This document shows, piece after piece, positions 29,849 to 30,075 of a DNA stretch of 30,075 nt. The stretch comes from Thermodesulfobacteriota bacterium (GTDB lineage Bacteria > Desulfobacterota_D > UBA1144 > Nemesobacterales > UBA2774). The notes beneath the pieces are model-generated. The model did not search any database. It saw only the letters and a list, made by a program, of their open reading frames with translations, and had not been told where the DNA came from. Numbering within the stretch: the first letter of the stretch is position 1; every line of letters begins with the position of its first letter. Location: the NCBI GenBank assembly GCA_035325995.1, contig DAOKYU010000015.1, positions 1 through 30,075 on the forward strand. Direction: 5' to 3'. The position numbers and the translations under genes are program-made.

Positions 29849-30075
29849 GGTCCGGGGATAAAAATAACGTAAATCCGGGGGATTGTACACAGGGGGTGGC
29901 CAGGTGCGGCGGGGGTGGTTATAGCGAGTTTGCTGCTATTTCTAAAAGTGGTGGAGGCTGGGGGGCGGCAGCCTGGAGGGGGACGTTCCGAGTTGGCTCA
30001 TAAATTGGGAGAAAGTGTTCTCTACTTTTGCCTGACCAAAAGTACACACGTATGTGTGTCTTTCGACGTAGCACC
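29849..30075. repeat. Intergenic sequence with a copy of the CTACTTTTG hairpin
   Basis: No gene is visible before the window edge. CTACTTTTG (30022-30030) and CAAAAGTA (30037-30044) match the hairpin at 24729-24752, both with a C(C/T)TGAC-type loop. Just after it, ACACACGTATGTGTGT is a further short palindrome. Confidence 0.6.

Overview
The window looks like chromosomal DNA of a GC-rich Gram-negative-type bacterium. Core genes have codons ending mostly in G or C. Gene content (citramalate synthase, SecG with the LLQPGKSGDLGS signature, YIP1 and Bax-inhibitor-1 membrane proteins, an ECF sigma/anti-sigma pair, many short dispersed hairpins) suggests an uncultured Deltaproteobacteria/Desulfobacterota-like or related lineage. 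There is no rRNA or other marker to settle this. I saw no tRNA, rRNA, CRISPR array or transposase.

Layout: 1-546 is a gene-free stretch of dispersed hairpin repeats. 547-3659 holds a CorA-type Mg2+ channel, a DUF3147 membrane protein, and a divergent ECF sigma factor / RskA-like anti-sigma pair. 3859-6488 holds a nitroreductase-fold protein of unknown substrate, an IHF/HU protein and a peptide deformylase with an unusual acidic, Cys/His-rich insertion.

About 6489-12076 is a sharply AT-rich, four-gene, translationally coupled cassette and the most exciting part of the window. Gene 1 is an 897-aa protein with a PUA/EVE-like N-terminus, a MORC/Hsp90-type GHKL ATPase, an S5-like segment and a second, histidine-kinase-type GHKL module. 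Gene 2 is a receiver-domain-like protein. Genes 3 and 4 are a C5-cytosine methyltransferase and a Vsr endonuclease. Together they look like a restriction-modification-type defence system controlled by a two-component-like ATPase/receiver pair.

12158-15745 is a tight operon: class I aminotransferase, a strongly divergent phosphoglycerate kinase, triosephosphate isomerase and SecG. It is followed by a ferredoxin (15887) and endonuclease III (16248). A second AT-rich orphan (17045-17893, DUF5677-like) and a block of nested hairpins (17894-18245) come next. 18246-24120 carries a TIGR01212-type radical SAM protein, a Bax-inhibitor-1 family protein, a secreted protein, a DUF393 protein, a GNAT-aminotransferase fusion, and two tandem YIP1 paralogues, the first broken by an amber codon. 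24160-24665 is a frameshifted AT-rich gene, followed by a large nested palindrome (24762-24886). The minus-strand operon from 29848 down to 24974 encodes NAD(P)HX repair enzyme, TsaE, aspartate kinase and citramalate synthase, with overlapping ends throughout.

Two window-wide patterns stand out. Several plus-strand genes have a -10-like hexamer ending only 7-8 nt before the ATG and no Shine-Dalgarno, which suggests leaderless mRNAs. Gene-free stretches are filled with short inverted repeats, several ending in ATGAC.
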